Notes: generated from the letters alone by a model not told the origin. A DNA stretch of 64,000 bases from Anastrepha obliqua (GCF_027943255.1 NC_072893.1:38772001-38836000), one strand, 5' to 3'; counted from the stretch's first letter, positions 11,556-24,832 are shown. Numbers and translations are program-made.

Positions 11556-11626
11556 ACCTAACTAACCTAGCCTAACCTAACCTAACCTAACCTAACCTAA
11601 CCTAACCTAACCTAGCCTAACCTAAC
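11556..11626. repeat. CCTAA pentanucleotide array
   Basis: About 13 units of CCTAA (TTAGG on the other strand), with a few CCTAG/CTAA variants. TTAGG is the ancestral insect telomere motif, lost from telomeres in Diptera. Here the array is internal and follows a LINE fragment, so a retrotransposon tail or simple slippage is as likely as a telomere relic. Confidence 0.9.
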
Positions 11627-12786
11627 TTTGGCAGTAGTTTCGCGTGATCTGTCGAAAACCAACCTCCAACCTCCAACCTGATCACCCTGTATTAAGCATT
11701 TTGTCTAATCTTCTCTAGAGGTTGTGTAGCCATTAAAGGGTTGAAACTTAGTGCTGAATCCAGTATTATTATATTTAGGATATTTCTACATAGATTACTT
11801 TTTGAAAGCTACAAGTCTTTTTGATCTTATTGTAGCAAACATTTTCTGTTTAGTATTTCATTAAGCGCATATTAGCGCGTACCTCATTATTTCTCGCTTC
11901 GCTCTACAACGTAACAATACTGCAACACGCAGCACTTTAATAAACATTTCTCTACATTTTCATTCGCCTTCATATGCTGCGCTCTTGCCCTTTTTCCTTA
12001 GCCGCCGCACGCAACACCGAACAATAAATATGTTGGCTAATTATATTTTAATGAAATTTCCCAGGCAACTGGCTAACAACTTACAATGACATTAACGACT
12101 GACAGCATACGCTGCTGCAAAAGTAGAGAAAATCGCAGCCACATGAAATCTAGAGAAAGCGTAGAAAAAATAATACCAAAGTAAATGTGCGGGTACAAGC
12201 GAGGCACCCAGAGTAAGCAGAGGTAGAGGGAAGAAGGCTTGCGAGAAACAACAGTGTGGAATTGTAAATTAGTTTTATTAAAGCATTTGCTAGTTGGTTT
12301 GTCGCGCTCTGCCTTTTTGTTGCCATTGTATTTGCATTAGGTTGAAGTTGGTGTTGCTGTGCTGCAAGCGGTTAAGTTGTATATGAAATAATAAATGCCG
12401 CTTAATACAATCAACGCGACACAAACCAACACAACCAAATCAAGGCGAACACAAACACTAATTAAACTCACCGGTAGAGAGCAGGAACAGTGAATGGAAG
12501 AAGCCGCGAATTGTCTTGCTTGCACAACAAATGTTTTTGTAACAGATGTTGCAGGCCAGTTACGAGAAGCTGCTTCTTAAAGGTATTATTTTAAGCAGCA
12601 CAATTTGAAAATATATTTCACATAATCTCTGCATATTTATTAGTGAAGGATGCTTTGCATAGAGTCATGCATTGATTGCGTTTGAGATGACGAAGTTTTT
12701 GTCACTGTTTTCCGTCTGCTAATTACGAAATTTGGATTCAATATCAATTAGTCATGAAAGAGTGTTAATATGTATACAGGTACATA
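11627..12786. other. Gene-free DNA
   Basis: Nothing recognised apart from AT-rich sequence. Confidence 0.45.
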
Positions 12787-13222
12787 TAAAGGGTGATTTT
12801 TTTAATATCTATAGGAAAGTTTTTCAAAAACACACTCGTAAAATTCAGAAAAATGCATGCAATTTTTATTTAAATCGATAGTACATTCCATATAATTTAA
12901 TGTTTGAAGATTATTTCATGCAAATAAAGACCGCGACTGCGCTTCAAATGGTCCATCCGCTTAGTCCAATTTTGGCATACTCTTTCCAATGTTTCGGCCG
13001 GTATCTCACATATAAATGCTTCAATGTTGTTTTGCAATGCGTTAATTGAAGCAGACTTGTCTGAATAGACATGGGCTTCAACATAGCCCCACAAAAAATA
13101 GTCTAAAGGCGTTATATCGCACGATCTGGGTGGCCAATTGGCAGGTCCCGAACGTGAAATAAAATGTTCACCGAACTCGTCTCTCAACAAGACAACCGTA
13201 AATCTACCAAAACTATGATTCA
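12787..13222 (-). mobile_element. DD41D element, 3' fragment
   Basis: Starts at the plus-strand left end with GGGTGATTTTTTTAATATC (12791), the 3' terminal repeat of the element as read on the minus strand. The minus-strand frame encodes LRDEFGEHFISRSGPANWPP, then RSCDITPLDYFLWGYVEAHVY and HLHEIIFKH. It is the same family as 10041-11262 and less decayed, with CD and PLD both intact. It stops at about 13222, where the region around QQDGATCHT would begin. The rest of the element is missing. Confidence 0.9.
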
Positions 13223-15889
13223 ATAATGAGTGGTTTGCTTTTCAGCAGCTTTCCCGATCCTTATTTACAACTTGGCTCTCTTAGCCACGGTTGCTAACTT
13301 TAAAAATTTTGCGCTAAAGTGGATGAAAAGTTAAATTTGTATGTCAATAAAATGCTTCGTATTTGAAAGGACGGGCCTATGAGCAAGTCTTTGCTCGGTG
13401 AGTTCGGATCCAGTTCGATATAAATCTCATACTACCAGCCGGCCAAAAAAGGAAGTATGTTCAAAGTTCAAAGCTTGTTTTTAGTCAACTAAATTTATGT
13501 TAAATCCGCTCTTTCAATGCAAGAATAAGATAGTCACATATAAATTTGTTTATTTGTAATACAAATATATTTTTTAAACCGTTCGCAGTTTATTTCCATT
13601 TATATAAAAAAAATCACCAACTTACAGTTTTTTCACTTTTCTTCACCCTGCTCAAATGCAACCTCTTGTAAGCGAGTGTCACAACTCTAATGTCGCAAGT
13701 GAGCAAAACTTTAAAAATTTAATAAAGTCCCATATCCAAGTTTTTTGAGTGCCGCTTGATAATTTGGACTTATTTTTGTTTAGCTTAAGGGCTTATACTC
13801 CTTGTGTTGGACTAAAAAATCGAAAATTTTTTTATGGCATATTCTAAAATCACATCATTTTAAAAATATAAATTCAAAAAATCATAAAGGTCGGAGCACT
13901 AAAACGAAAGTTACAGACCGTGGAGGCGCGCCACCTTATCCATAAATGAAGTGCACGCAAAACTTTAGACGCAATTACCTCGAAGTCGTGTTTTTTGAAA
14001 ATTACCGTCGTGGTGATCATAATTTATCAACAACTTTATGACCGATTTGCATAAACTTTTTTTTTAATTATTCGAAGTTACAACCTCTTTAATCTGAATG
14101 GTTCAGTTTTTATAAATATTTGCATAGTTCGCTGGAACTAATTTTTTTTTAATTTTTCAACTCTTTAAAAATCGTGTTTTTGGTGCAAAGTGGTTTTGAT
14201 ATCGAGAAAAATCTTTTTCGGCTAAATAAACCGTTCAGATTCACTAAAAAATATTTTTCTACAATAATCATTTAATTCTTTTGATTTCAGTTGAGCTGCT
14301 CATGCGTTACCGTGATCACCGTAAGCCCCTTCTGAAAAACGGCGTTTCGGGGGAGGGGCGATATCAACAATAAATAATAACATTTTTTAAAATAAAAACA
14401 CCAAAATGTTTTCTTCGAGAGTTACCCTTCAGTATGATATATGCCTCATTTGAATAAAAGTTTTATAACATATTTAAAAAGAATTATGACAATCGTCCAT
14501 TTTTTCGGGCTCACAAGGTATATAACCCCTTAATGAATGGAAAAAGTAGAATGCCTCTTGCACCAGTTATGAATTTATGACCTCCATAGCTGCAAAAGCC
14601 GTAAAAAGTGGATTATTATTTTTTATTTTTACATGCAGAAATTTGTAATTGAAATATTGGAACATTGAAAATATTTGAATCAATAATTTTATGTTTTTTT
14701 ATTTTTTTGTAATCGAGTAAAGCAGAAGCGAAAAACAAGATTTTTTTTTTAATTTCTTCTAAAGAAATTTACTGCAAATTTATCCATTTTCCATTGTCGA
14801 AAGTCGCTTAGGCGTCCGCTGCAAATTGTTATTTCATCCACTCTCATTCAGAATAATGACCAACTCATCTTCATGCGTAACTTTTGTAAAATATTTGCAA
14901 ATACTAAAACTTTCTACTTTCTAGTGATGTGATTCAAAAACTAGATGTTAAACAGCAGCAGCGAAACAGAAGTTAACTGAATTCCGCTCATCCGAGCAAC
15001 CCATCATGAAACTTTAGCTCATTATCGGCACCGTAAAGCGGCGACAGGTAAATCCCACTACATTCTGCACTTTTGCTGTAACATCAAAACTTTCGGAAAA
15101 CATCTCTTTTTTTCTCGCTAACTCACATTTCGCTGTCACACTTGACTGCAACAAACATTTTTATGACACTTTCGCGTGATTTATGCCATTTTAAGCTGCC
15201 AACAAGTGAGTTACAAGCTTCAGCTACAGCTACAGTCAAGACCCAGCAACAACAGCAGAACGCAGAACTTCGAAAGAGCAGCAATATCAACATTTTAAAA
15301 CTTGCATTAATAAGTCATTTTTTGTTTTTGTTTTTAGCTTACTCTTTTTATATTTTCCTCTATTCTCCTTATTGTTTGGTCCAATGTGAGTGATAGTGCA
15401 CTACTGCGTATACGTAACTTTAAGTGCACTCACAGTTGAGTAAAAAGCGAGCGTTGCATTGGAGAGAAGAGGAAGAAAAAGAATAGCAGCACTTCCATAG
15501 TCATTCATAGTTTGGTGAACATGAAAGTATTTGCGTGAAAATGTTGAAAATTGAATTGTGCAAGAATCCTGAGTGCAACGGAGAGTAAAAGATAATTGTG
15601 GAATGAACAGTAGCGTGAAAGTTGAATAAAGATGGAAGTGATTTTTCCTCCTTTTTTTTCAAATAGAATGTTAAGGCTGTTAGATTTTTTGCTTTCTAAC
15701 ATCAACTCTTAAAAAAAATCTAAGTTGCAAATTTCAATAACGAAATAACAATAAAAAATTTATATGAATTTATTTATTGAATTCGCTATTTCGTTCATAA
15801 ATAGAGAAACAACTGCTAAATACCATCACTGAAACGCAGTTGGTTTTTAAAAGAAGAAAAAGAAGTTAAAGACCTGACTTCATCTCAAA
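13223..15889. other. AT-rich gene-free stretch
   Basis: Long AT-rich sequence with poly-T runs. I found no coding motif and no paired repeat ends. A frame at 15142-15393 has no recognisable domain and a Gln run from CAG repeats. It may hold very old transposon DNA, but I cannot name any. Confidence 0.45.
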
Positions 15890-16440
15890 AAGCTTCGCAA
15901 GAAATACCTTAAGGCAGTCACCTCCGTGAGCGATAAAGTTAACCATAACCTCAAATCTCCCGTGCAGAATGCCCATCATACCTTTCACTGTTCGCAAGCG
16001 CTAGTTCCTTTCTACTGAAATTGCATATTTTCCATGACCACATCTTTAAATTTGGGTCAAAAGAAATTGGCTATCATTGATTTGTTGCGCTCAGCGTTGA
16101 AGGTGATGGTTTCACGAACGTCTTTCTCGAAGAACTACATTAACGCAGCCTGCTCCAAAATCCACACTACACAATAATTTTCTGTAACCGCTTGGCAATT
16201 TTGAACTTTTTGAGATTTGTTCGAGTCGCCTCATACATGACATTTTTGCTGGCTAAAATAGATTGGGACTCTTTCAAAAATGCGTGTCAACGCTAAGGCT
16301 GATTTTTCGTTCAAAGTTGAGGTAATTTTCTAGGCACTGCTGAACTTATTCATCGAATAATGTAACGTTATGTTTTCTACGCGCATCAATTTTGAGCTAC
16401 TCAGGTTTGCATTGCAATGCAAAACTGAACTACCCTGTAT
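15890..16440 (-). mobile_element. Possible eroded DD41D-type remnant
   Basis: Several short plus-strand stretches (for example CTATCATTGATTTGTTGCGC near 16071, and AAAATCCACACTAC near 16158) resemble the complement of DD41D transposase sequence around the motif preceding the second Asp. The block ends with CTACCCTGTAT (about 16430-16440), like a mariner end. Too many gaps prevent a real alignment, so this is a tentative call. Confidence 0.35.
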
Positions 16441-18492
16441 ATGAAAGGCTGAGCAATTTACTGCCTCTGGATCTCATACATACAGTCATACTTACCTCAT
16501 AGACATTGACGATATTTAGAGTCTTTGAAGTATCTGTGCTTGCCTTATTGCTTATCGAATTAGATGTTTTACCTTATACCAACGAGGAATGGAAAACCGA
16601 TCGTCAATTTCAATGACGTCTGCCGTATAAACGAAGCAAATTTTTCACTAACAGCCATTCATTTTCATAATAAAATCTTATCAGTTGCGCGTCCCATTCA
16701 GTTGGGCAAATTGTCAGAATAACTTATTGATAGCCACGTTATATACCCAAACAATGTAGAAATGAGTTCCATAAGGCTAGCAGATAACCAGGTATCGACC
16801 AAATTTTAAAATCAAATAAATATTAATTCGAATAAATCTATTTTTTGCCACAATTTCTCAATTTCAAGTTTTGCAGCTTATGGAAAAGGAATTTGCAAAT
16901 ATCGGACGTTTCTTTAGCTGCATGAGAATTATCGATATCGATAACTATTGTTTGACAGCTAGGCATGGCAAACTGTGTTGAAATTTCTCATTATTAAGGT
17001 TCGAAAAGTCATCATGAATCGTTTAATGCCAGAGAAACGCTTCCAAATTTTGGAAAATTACTTTGCAAAAAAAAGAAAAAAAAGAAATCTGTTCGCGAAG
17101 TTCGTTCATGTGTCCTTATTTCTTTAGAAATGAGGAAGGAACTGCAATTACGATTAATGGCAAGCGCAGACCTACAGTTTTTCGCTCACAAACATATTTT
17201 TTATGACACGCTTTTTCAGAAATAGACAACCACTATTAGAGAAAAACTTCGTCTATCATTTTGTGTTTCATGCATGGAGGTTCCAATCAATGTGTTTTTT
17301 CATATCTGGCAAGTTGTAGTTTTGATAATTTTTCCCTCATAAGAGCTAAAACATCAGAAGCGTTGACCAAATGATTTGGTTTGCAATGCATCAATTCAGA
17401 AGGCATTTTTGCTGCATATTTGTTACTTCATACAAAAACATAGAGTGAAGGCCTTTATAACGGATAAACTACCTTTCGCGCAATTCCAAATACGTCTGTA
17501 TTTGTGGCAAAAATATTATGAACTTATGCTAGCTCGGAAAGCACTTGAGATACCCGCAATACCCCCACGGTTCTGACAGTTGGGACAACTTTGGCTTATG
17601 CCTGTTGCAAAGCTTTAACTTCATGATTTTTAATATCTTAAGAATAGCTACAAGCTAAATTCTCTTAAGCAGCCATAGTAGAGATCTACCTCGGTTCAGT
17701 TTCTCTAACAATTTGAAGTCCTTTCAAAGGTTAACTTAAACTTGCCAAAACAGTTGCTCCTGAATTCAGCTAATTCGCAACACTTCCGAATGATACGTAC
17801 GCATCCTTCATTGGTGAAAACGATCGATAAAATAATGCAACAATAAATTCTGTTACAAGCTAAGTCCGCTATAGGTATGAAATTATAATCCTCTTTTTAA
17901 TGAAATTCGTCTTATTTAATCATGCAAATATTAAAAAAAATTAAGTTTTCATTCGAAATGGTCACCATTTGCTTTGACACAAGCCATCCATGGATATTGA
18001 CGTCGCTGATCGAACCAAAGATTGTTTGAGACTTTCCAAATTTCTGTGAGATCTTTGTCAGGCCATGTTCTCCGAATCTGATCGCAAGCTGTAGTCTAAT
18101 GAATTCAGATCTGATTCTGATCTGGACTTCCAGACGGCCATCTTCTGCGGCTATGAACCCTGGAGTATTGTTTTTTAGCCGATGCTGGGCTGGGCACGTT
18201 GACCACGTGTCACCGAAGAAGTAGCTTGCATCTGTCGAATCTAATTTTCTTCGAGCGGGTTGTCAAAAGAGGATCAGTTGAGGAAGGCTTTCATGTGAAG
18301 ATCATCTCTAATTAGTCTTGGCATGAATCTGGTCAATATATTCATTTCCCTGGACATGACTTTTTGCTTTCTAAGACGATTTCGACGAATTCATTCTCAA
18401 ACGGCTTTTATGGCAGCACTGGTTTGGATGTGGAACATAAAACTGAATAAAACAAAATCATTACACGTAAATTTTACAAACGAGAAAACTAT
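16441..18492. other. AT-rich DNA with faint transposase traces
   Basis: At 17014 the plus strand encodes MNRLMPEKRFQILENYF, close to the N terminus of DD41D transposases, then collapses into an A-rich run. At about 17930-18260 the minus strand hints at another transposase C terminus (MACVKANGDHFE-like). Neither has detectable ends. Nothing else was recognised. Confidence 0.35.
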
Positions 18493-19225
18493 TAGGTGCG
18501 CTACTAAGTTCCCGCTGTTTGTCAATAGAAGCCGTCAGCAGTGTGTGCTAGTCGATTCTAACATAACGTCGTAAACCATGCTTCGACATATGGTAAAAAA
18601 ACTGCTTCGACACATTAGTGATTTTGTTTTGGTATCAGATACTTTTGGTTTTGTGAAAATGTCTGATTTTGTGCCGAATAATCGTCCTTTGCGGGAAGGG
18701 TTGATTTTCCCCTTTCATTCGAAAAAAGGCGGCTAAAGCACATCGAGAGCTACAAAAAGTTTGTGGAGATGCTGCTTTAAGTGAAATAACATGCCGAGAT
18801 TGGTTGCGTCGCTTCAAAGACGGTGACTTTAATGTTGACGACCGTCCGCGTGAAGGAAGGCCAAAAACCTTCGAGAGCGCTGAATTGGAGGCATTGTTCA
18901 ATGAGGATCCGTGTCAAACGCAAGAAGAGCTTGCCTCACTGTGTGGAGTTACCCGCCAATTCATTTCCAAGCGATTGCATGCTTTGGGAATGATTCAGAA
19001 ACAGGGGACTTGGGTTCCTTATGAGTTAAAACCAAGGGATGTTGAACGTCGTTTTTTTGCCAGTGAACAACTGCTCCAGAGGCAAAAAAGGAAGGGTTTT
19101 CTTCATCGCATCGTGACAGGTGATGGAAAATGGATTAATTACAGCAATCCGAAAAAAAGGACAGTCATGAGGACTGCCCGGTCATGCTTCTACGTCGTCG
19201 CCTCGGCCGAATATTTACCACTTTT
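18493..19225 (+). mobile_element. 5' half of a mariner (DD34D)
   Basis: The left terminal repeat TTAGGTGCGCTACTAAGTTC starts at TA 18493-18494. The same end, inverted, closes the fragment at 24409, so both belong to one family. After a leader the coding part begins with MSDFVPNNRPLREGLIF (18660). It continues as RRFKDGDFNVDDRPREGRPK, QAQEEL-like helix-turn-helix sequence, WVPYELKPRDVERRF and FLHRIVTGDGKW, with the first Asp. It breaks off around 19210, and the second and third Asp and the right end are missing. Frameshifts in the first 50 codons also inactivate it. Confidence 0.9.
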
Positions 19226-19229
19226 TTAA
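18804..19229 (+). pseudogene. Mariner transposase, N-terminal half
   Basis: The open stretch runs from RRFKDGDF to FLHRIVTGDGKWINYSNPKK. It covers the second part of the DNA-binding domain, the WVPYEL linker motif (WVPHEL in most mariners) and the first catalytic Asp. The residue after GD is Gly instead of Glu. The last 25 residues differ from the family, so the true homology ends near SNPKK. Upstream codons for MSDFVPNN are in another frame. Confidence 0.85.
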
Positions 19230-20059
19230 GTAGGTGTAATAGCTTCAAATGTAAATAAATTTTTAATGTTTCACAACAAAACAAAATCGTTTGAGAAAAT
19301 ATTTAGAAAAATGTTTTTTCACACTCATTTAAATCTTTTAATGCACGTGTTGGCATTGGGCAAGCCAACTTCAAAGCTAAATTTAGCAAATAAAATGGAA
19401 ATAAATAAATAAAAAATATAAATAAAATTGCTCGACTAAATGTTTCAAAATTTATCATAATTTTTTCTTGGACTCACAAAGACTACTCATACGGACATGT
19501 CGCAATCGTAACTCTATCATAGTTGCTTTCACTTGGCCATAAAAATAGCATACATCATATTTATACTCTGCCCATAGAAGACAAGTCTTCAAAAAGTCAA
19601 ACTCTGTGTATTATTTTTATTATAGTTTGCTTAAGCGCCGATTATGTGGCGCATAGTGCCAAAGTTACTGAATCCCACCTATTTCTATTGTTTGCGTTTT
19701 GCGAGTTATTTTCTCATGCAGGCTGCATCGGCAGGATCCTTTTGGTCTACCACTGCGTCTATACACATTTAGGTCACATTCCAAAGCCGTTGTTGGTATT
19801 TCTTGGGTGGATTTTCTGAGAGCGTGTGTGCAATCCATGCCCACTTCCTCTTAAGCATTTCAACGTCAATTGTAGAAATTGCAATTTTCTGTATAATTCA
19901 GTTTTCGCCATCCAGTTTTCTGGCCACCAAGCGCGTATTATTGTACGGAAGCATCGATTTACAAACATTTCAAACTAAACTTAATCTCCACTGATGTTGG
20001 CTGTATTCTCCTACTTCCGATCCAATATTCTTAATCATCAAATTACTTCAAATGACCAA
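19226..20059. other. No feature recognised
   Basis: AT-rich sequence between a mariner half and LINE fragments. Confidence 0.45.
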
Positions 20060-21960
20060 TCTGTGCCAAAGAACCGATATTACAGGGAACGAGCCGGCTG
20101 ACAAACTGGCAAATAAAAGTTCTGCAAGCGTATTTTTTTTTTTGTCGGGACAACAACCAAGTGCAGCACTCAGACATTAATTGAGTCCATTGTACCACAC
20201 TTGGATTCCCTTTTAATTTTCTTTAAATCTACCTGATCCCTACATTACAGGTAACATGAGTTTTGTCTATCTGCAGCCTCTCTCAGCCTGCCATGCTCGC
20301 TTGTGGGTGGTGGTCACCCATTTACTTAACGTGGCTGTGATGACCGCAGAGGGGAGTGGCAAAACGGGCTCTGTGCCAAAGAAGTTGGCCTCAGAGCCCA
20401 TTTTAGCTAAGGAGTCAGAGGTCGCCTTGCCCAAGATACCCACGTGTCCCGGAATGCATGTTAGCATCAGGCTATTATATCTGCCGACATAGTGTAACCT
20501 GGACTTACAGGACTCGACTACTCCTGATGTGGTTGGAGGGCTGTCTAAGGCTATAAGCGCAGCTTGGCTGTTCATCGCAAAGTTCATCGCTTATTGAACT
20601 GCATACACCTCCGCTTGAAACACAGATGCATGCATTCCAAGAGCAAATGGCAGTTTTGTCCTGCTGCATTCCACGAAGACCCCAGAGCCGGAGCCATGCT
20701 TGGTCCTGGAGCCATCCGTGAAAATGCGAAAACAGTGTTTGCCGGGCTCATTTTCCGAGTTTGACCACAACTGAGCCTCTGGCAGCACTACACTCTATCT
20801 CTTTTCAACTACGTCTCTTGATGGTGTGGAGTCAAGTAGTGGAGTCAGGTAGTGTGGAGTCAGGTATGGAGAGAATCGTTGGATCGACGTCCATGCCTTC
20901 TCTGTATTCCAATGGCGGGCAGGGACCGTACCAGTTCCCATTGTGTTTCAGCCTGCAGATGGCCTTCAAGGCCTCTCCTTGGATGAAAGCATCAAGTGGT
21001 GGTAAACCAATCAGATCATCTAATGCCAGATGGCCACAGTACGTTGTAGTCTCGATAAGGTCCTCCTGACTACCACGAGAGAGAGTCTACTCATTCAGAC
21101 CACTGCTGTATAGGTTATAAAAGGTCTTATCATAGCCGTGTAGATCCCTTGGACCTTGCAAGGAGAAAGACGTGGGGCCAAAAAGCTGTCAGTGCTTTGG
21201 ATGTCATTGTTTCAACGTGTGATTCCCAGAGGAGTTTACCATCGGGGATTACTCCAATATATTTAATTTCTTTGGATGGCTGGATTTTGACTCCTTTTAG
21301 CTTAGGCAGAATGAGTCCCTCAAGCTTCCTCCTTCTGGTGAAGAGGACAATACCAGCCTTGGTGGGATTTGCCGATAGCCCATTCGCACAGCACCAAGAG
21401 TCAATCATATACAGAGTTTTTTTTCACTTTTCTACTGATGTTCATAAGCGAAGGACCCGTTATCGGACAGGCAACGTCGTCCGCAAGCATACCACTAGGC
21501 TCTTATCTCTTTCTAGGTGTCAATTCGGCATCGATTCAACTATGGATTGACAAGTTCATGAGGTTTACTGATACATAGAAGATGATGCTCTGAGTTGGAT
21601 TCCGGCAGAATAGCCAAGTGCTTTGTGAAAGAACCGAACAGGAAATTAACGACCTTTCTCCTAAAACTTAATGAGAAGGACCTGATAGTACTGGTAGATA
21701 TTGTCACAAATCAAAACGCCTATGGTCCGCATATGTCTACTATGGGAATAACTGACTATCCAATACGCCTGTCCAGACTTGAAATGCTTAAGACCCCGCA
21801 GAGCGTTTCCACTCTAGCTGCCGGAAGTTTTCTAGAATCAGACTTAGGCTGTTGGGTTGCGATGTACTGAGTATCGATAAGCTTTATTCGCCTCCTCTTT
21901 TGAATTACTTCAGATTCATCATTGAATCCAAAAGATTCGCGGAAGAGTGACATCAATTCA
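20060..21960 (+). mobile_element. Plus-strand LINE split by a minus-strand LINE
   Basis: At 20079-20135 the plus strand encodes ITGNEPADKLANKSSAS, the end of a LINE RNase H domain. The next part of such a protein appears only at 21595-21960: RIAKCFVKEPNRKLTTFLLK, NAYGPHMSTMGITDYPI, LEMLKTPQSV. This is the Cys/His-rich C-terminal region usual after RNase H in I-group LINEs. The two pieces lie on either side of the minus-strand LINE at 20136-21560. I infer one element interrupted by the other. Only short coding remnants survive. Confidence 0.6.
20136..21560 (-). mobile_element. I-group LINE, 5'-truncated copy
   Basis: On the minus strand, from 21408 down: SWCCANGLSANPTKAGIVLF and EIKYIGVIPDGKLLWESHVE (end of the reverse transcriptase), then FRIFTDGSRTKHGSGSGVFV (RNase H Asp), FQAEVYAV (Glu), NSQAALIALDSP and PGHVGILGKATSDSLAKMGS. 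A run of T at 20140-20150 fits a poly(A) tail on the minus strand. It is collinear with the copy at 30019-31745. The active core of the reverse transcriptase is missing here, and stops break the rest. RNase H after RT suggests the I group. Confidence 0.85.
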
Positions 21961-23724
21961 ATTTTTTTGTCTTCTCATCTATATTGTTTTTATCCTGTCT
22001 CTCTTTTCTTTCTACAGTAAACTATCCGGGTATATAAGTTAACACCAGTCACGTTGCGACACCTTATACTTGCTGATACGGTCAGATTAGCCGAAATGCA
22101 CAAATATGCTGACCAAACTGTCTGCGCAACTACCGGTGATGATCCCGCGAAACAAATGAAAATTTAACTTATACTATGGTCTTTCTGACTGTGCGCTTCG
22201 ACTTGTCCAACCCCCCACAAATCTAGTCTACTACTCTCTTAATCTTCTTAATTTGTTGGAAAGATACTGTACAATTCAGCACCCTAGCATATACGTACAC
22301 CTCCTCTTCAAAAGAGAGTCTTATAAGCGCTCATCATCAAATTTGTCATCTCTATGCTGCTTTTGATTTTTTTTTTTTTTTGGTTTTATTAAAATGTTGG
22401 TTTGTTTGCACGCTTATCCGTTGGCCGCACTGAAAGCTACTTCTCTACCATGTCGTGCGCTCTGATCTGCTATCCCATGCAACATTTCTTCATGCCGTAC
22501 TGCGACACGCCTTCCAACACTATCCCTTTTTGGTATTTAAGCCTCGTCTAGAGAGAAGCTGATACTTAACCTCACTCAACCTTGCTAATTTATTTTCACA
22601 CTCTCTACTGATTTGTCTACCTTTTTTCTACCCTTCCATTTCAGTTGCTGTCGTCTAGGAGCTGCTTTAAATTTGCCCTCGCAACAGGCAGGGTGTGCGT
22701 GTATGTAACAGAAAACACATTTACATAAATAACTAAGTATTTATTATATACAAAGTGGTTGGTCGTTGACCGTCGGTTGCGCGACACTGTTGTTATCTCT
22801 CTGGACTCAGGCATTGGCTAGTTTGGAGATTTGTTACATTCATGTTTTTGCTTTTGCTCAGCTGAACATTTGTTTCATCGTTGTTTATTTTGTGTTTAAT
22901 TCGGTTAAAATTTCTTTCTTTTTTTGCTGTATAGTTGTTGTACAGTTTGCGTTATGCTCTTTAACATAATTAAAACGTAAATTCGTATCTGCGTCGTTAT
23001 GCCGCACGCACCACAACCCATTGCACTAAAGTTGGGTAAGTAAATGTGACCGAAATTAAATCATATTCGTAATTTGGTTGTAATGAAGAGAAATTCTTTT
23101 CTGGTATTGCTTTTGTGTGACCACAATTTTTTTAAGTTTTTCTAATTTATTACTTTCTACATTTTTAGAATATTTATTTTGTGGTTATCCATATAATTTT
23201 TTTTTACCAAATATGTTTGTGAACGACATTTACCATAAGGCGTTTGGAAGTTCTATATACCAACAAAAGCTATGTTTGGTTAGCTTAGATAAGTTTCTTT
23301 TTTTTTTTTGTTGTTTTTTTCCTTGTCCACTCCATTCGGGAGCATAAGGCCACGACAAGACTCAGCCTTGCATTGGTTTCGTTAATCTGTTTTGTTTTCT
23401 GACAGGGTAGGTGATCAACCTGCCGCTACCAGTCCTAAATACTAAGAATGCCCACCTGTCGTTGCTTAGGAACAACGCCTTTTTACTGCTTGGAGCGCCA
23501 TCTGTGTGTCACATTTTTCTGGCAGAAGGCTCGCACAGATGGTTGAGGACTTCGCTAAATGTCGTGTGTCTGCGCTACGGTCGCCCGCTTCCTCTTACTG
23601 GCACCACCGATGCAATGCCACTGATTTTGCTTGTTTTAGCAGCCACAATGCAAATAATGCGGATTGGAAGGATAAGGTTTTTGGGATTCAGGAATGAAAT
23701 ATTTTTTTATAGTAACTAGGAAAG
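21961..23724. other. Gene-free DNA
   Basis: AT-rich with poly-T runs (22367-22381, 23299-23310). The sequence from about 23330 to 23640 has higher GC and may be an unclassified repeat, but I can name nothing in it. Confidence 0.4.
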
Positions 23725-24409
23725 TAGGTAAGTTTGGAAACGTGCTTGGAAACATCTGCTCCAGCGGCAAAAAGGAAGGGTTTTCTTCATCGCATCGTGA
23801 CGGGTGATGAAAAATGGATTCATTGCAGTAATCCAAAGCAAAGAAAGTCATGGGGACGGCCCGGTCATGCGTCGTCACGCTGCGAAGGTTATGCTATGTA
23901 TTTGGCGGGTCCAAGTTGGTGTTATTTTTTTATGAACTGGTAAAACCAAGCGAAACCATCACTGGGGATCGGTATCGACTTCAATTGATGCGATTGAGCC
24001 AAGCACTGCACGAGAAGCGGACGCAATACACGGAGAGGCATGAAAAAGTGATTCTACAGCATGACAACGCTCGGCCCTACGTTGCCAAACCCTTTAAGAC
24101 CCATCTGGAAACACTGAAATGGTAAATACTACCCCATCCGCCATATTCTCCAGATATTGCGCCGTCCGATTAGATATCACCTGTTCCAATCGATGGCACA
24201 TGGTCTAGCTGACCAGTAGTTCCATTGATCCGTGGATAGCCTCAAAAGACGAACAGTTTTACCGCGACGGTATACGAGATATACCAGAAGGATGGGAAAA
24301 AGTAGTAGCCAGCGATCGGAAAGACTTTCAATGATTCACATGTAACCATTTTTTCAGAATAAAGTAGTATTTTCATCAAAAAAACAGCAAGAACTTAGTT
24401 GGGCACCTA
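23725..24409 (+). mobile_element. 3' half of a mariner (DD34D)
   Basis: Same family as 18493-19225. It starts within the transposase (KRKGFLHRIVTGDEKWIHCS, first Asp) and continues with PSETITGDRYRLQLMRLSQA, VILQHDNARPYVAKPFKTHL (second Asp) and HPPYSPDIAPSD (third Asp, before a TAG). It closes with the right terminal repeat ending GCACCTAA; TA is at 24408-24409. A TAA just after ETLKW and frame changes after YAMYLAGPSWCYFFMN show it is dead. The left half is missing. Confidence 0.9.
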
Positions 24410-24832
24410 ATAATATCGATTTTGGGTTTTTTACTTTCTTCTAAAGCATAGCACGGCGTAAATGATGTGCCAAAGTTTCACGAAAATCTTGGAAGAACTT
24501 CCAGAGATATGTGACTTTAATTTTAAACTTTAAAGGCTTCAACACCCTCCTTTAACTCAACTCTTCAGGCATTAAAAAACACCAGCCTCGCATTTTATTT
24601 TTGATGTTCGGGAAAAAAAAGATATCACCAGGTGCCAAATGCAGACTGTAAGGCGATTAATTCGATCATTCGAGTGCTCAAAAGCTCTCTTGCGAGAGCT
24701 GATACCTGAGAGTTCGCATTGTGTTGGTGAAGGATGATTCATCTCCGGTGTTGTTTTCCTCAATTCTCTGAAAACTTGAGACAAACAAATGATTGAGTAT
24801 CACTCAGAATTGACCGATTTAAGTTTATCTAA

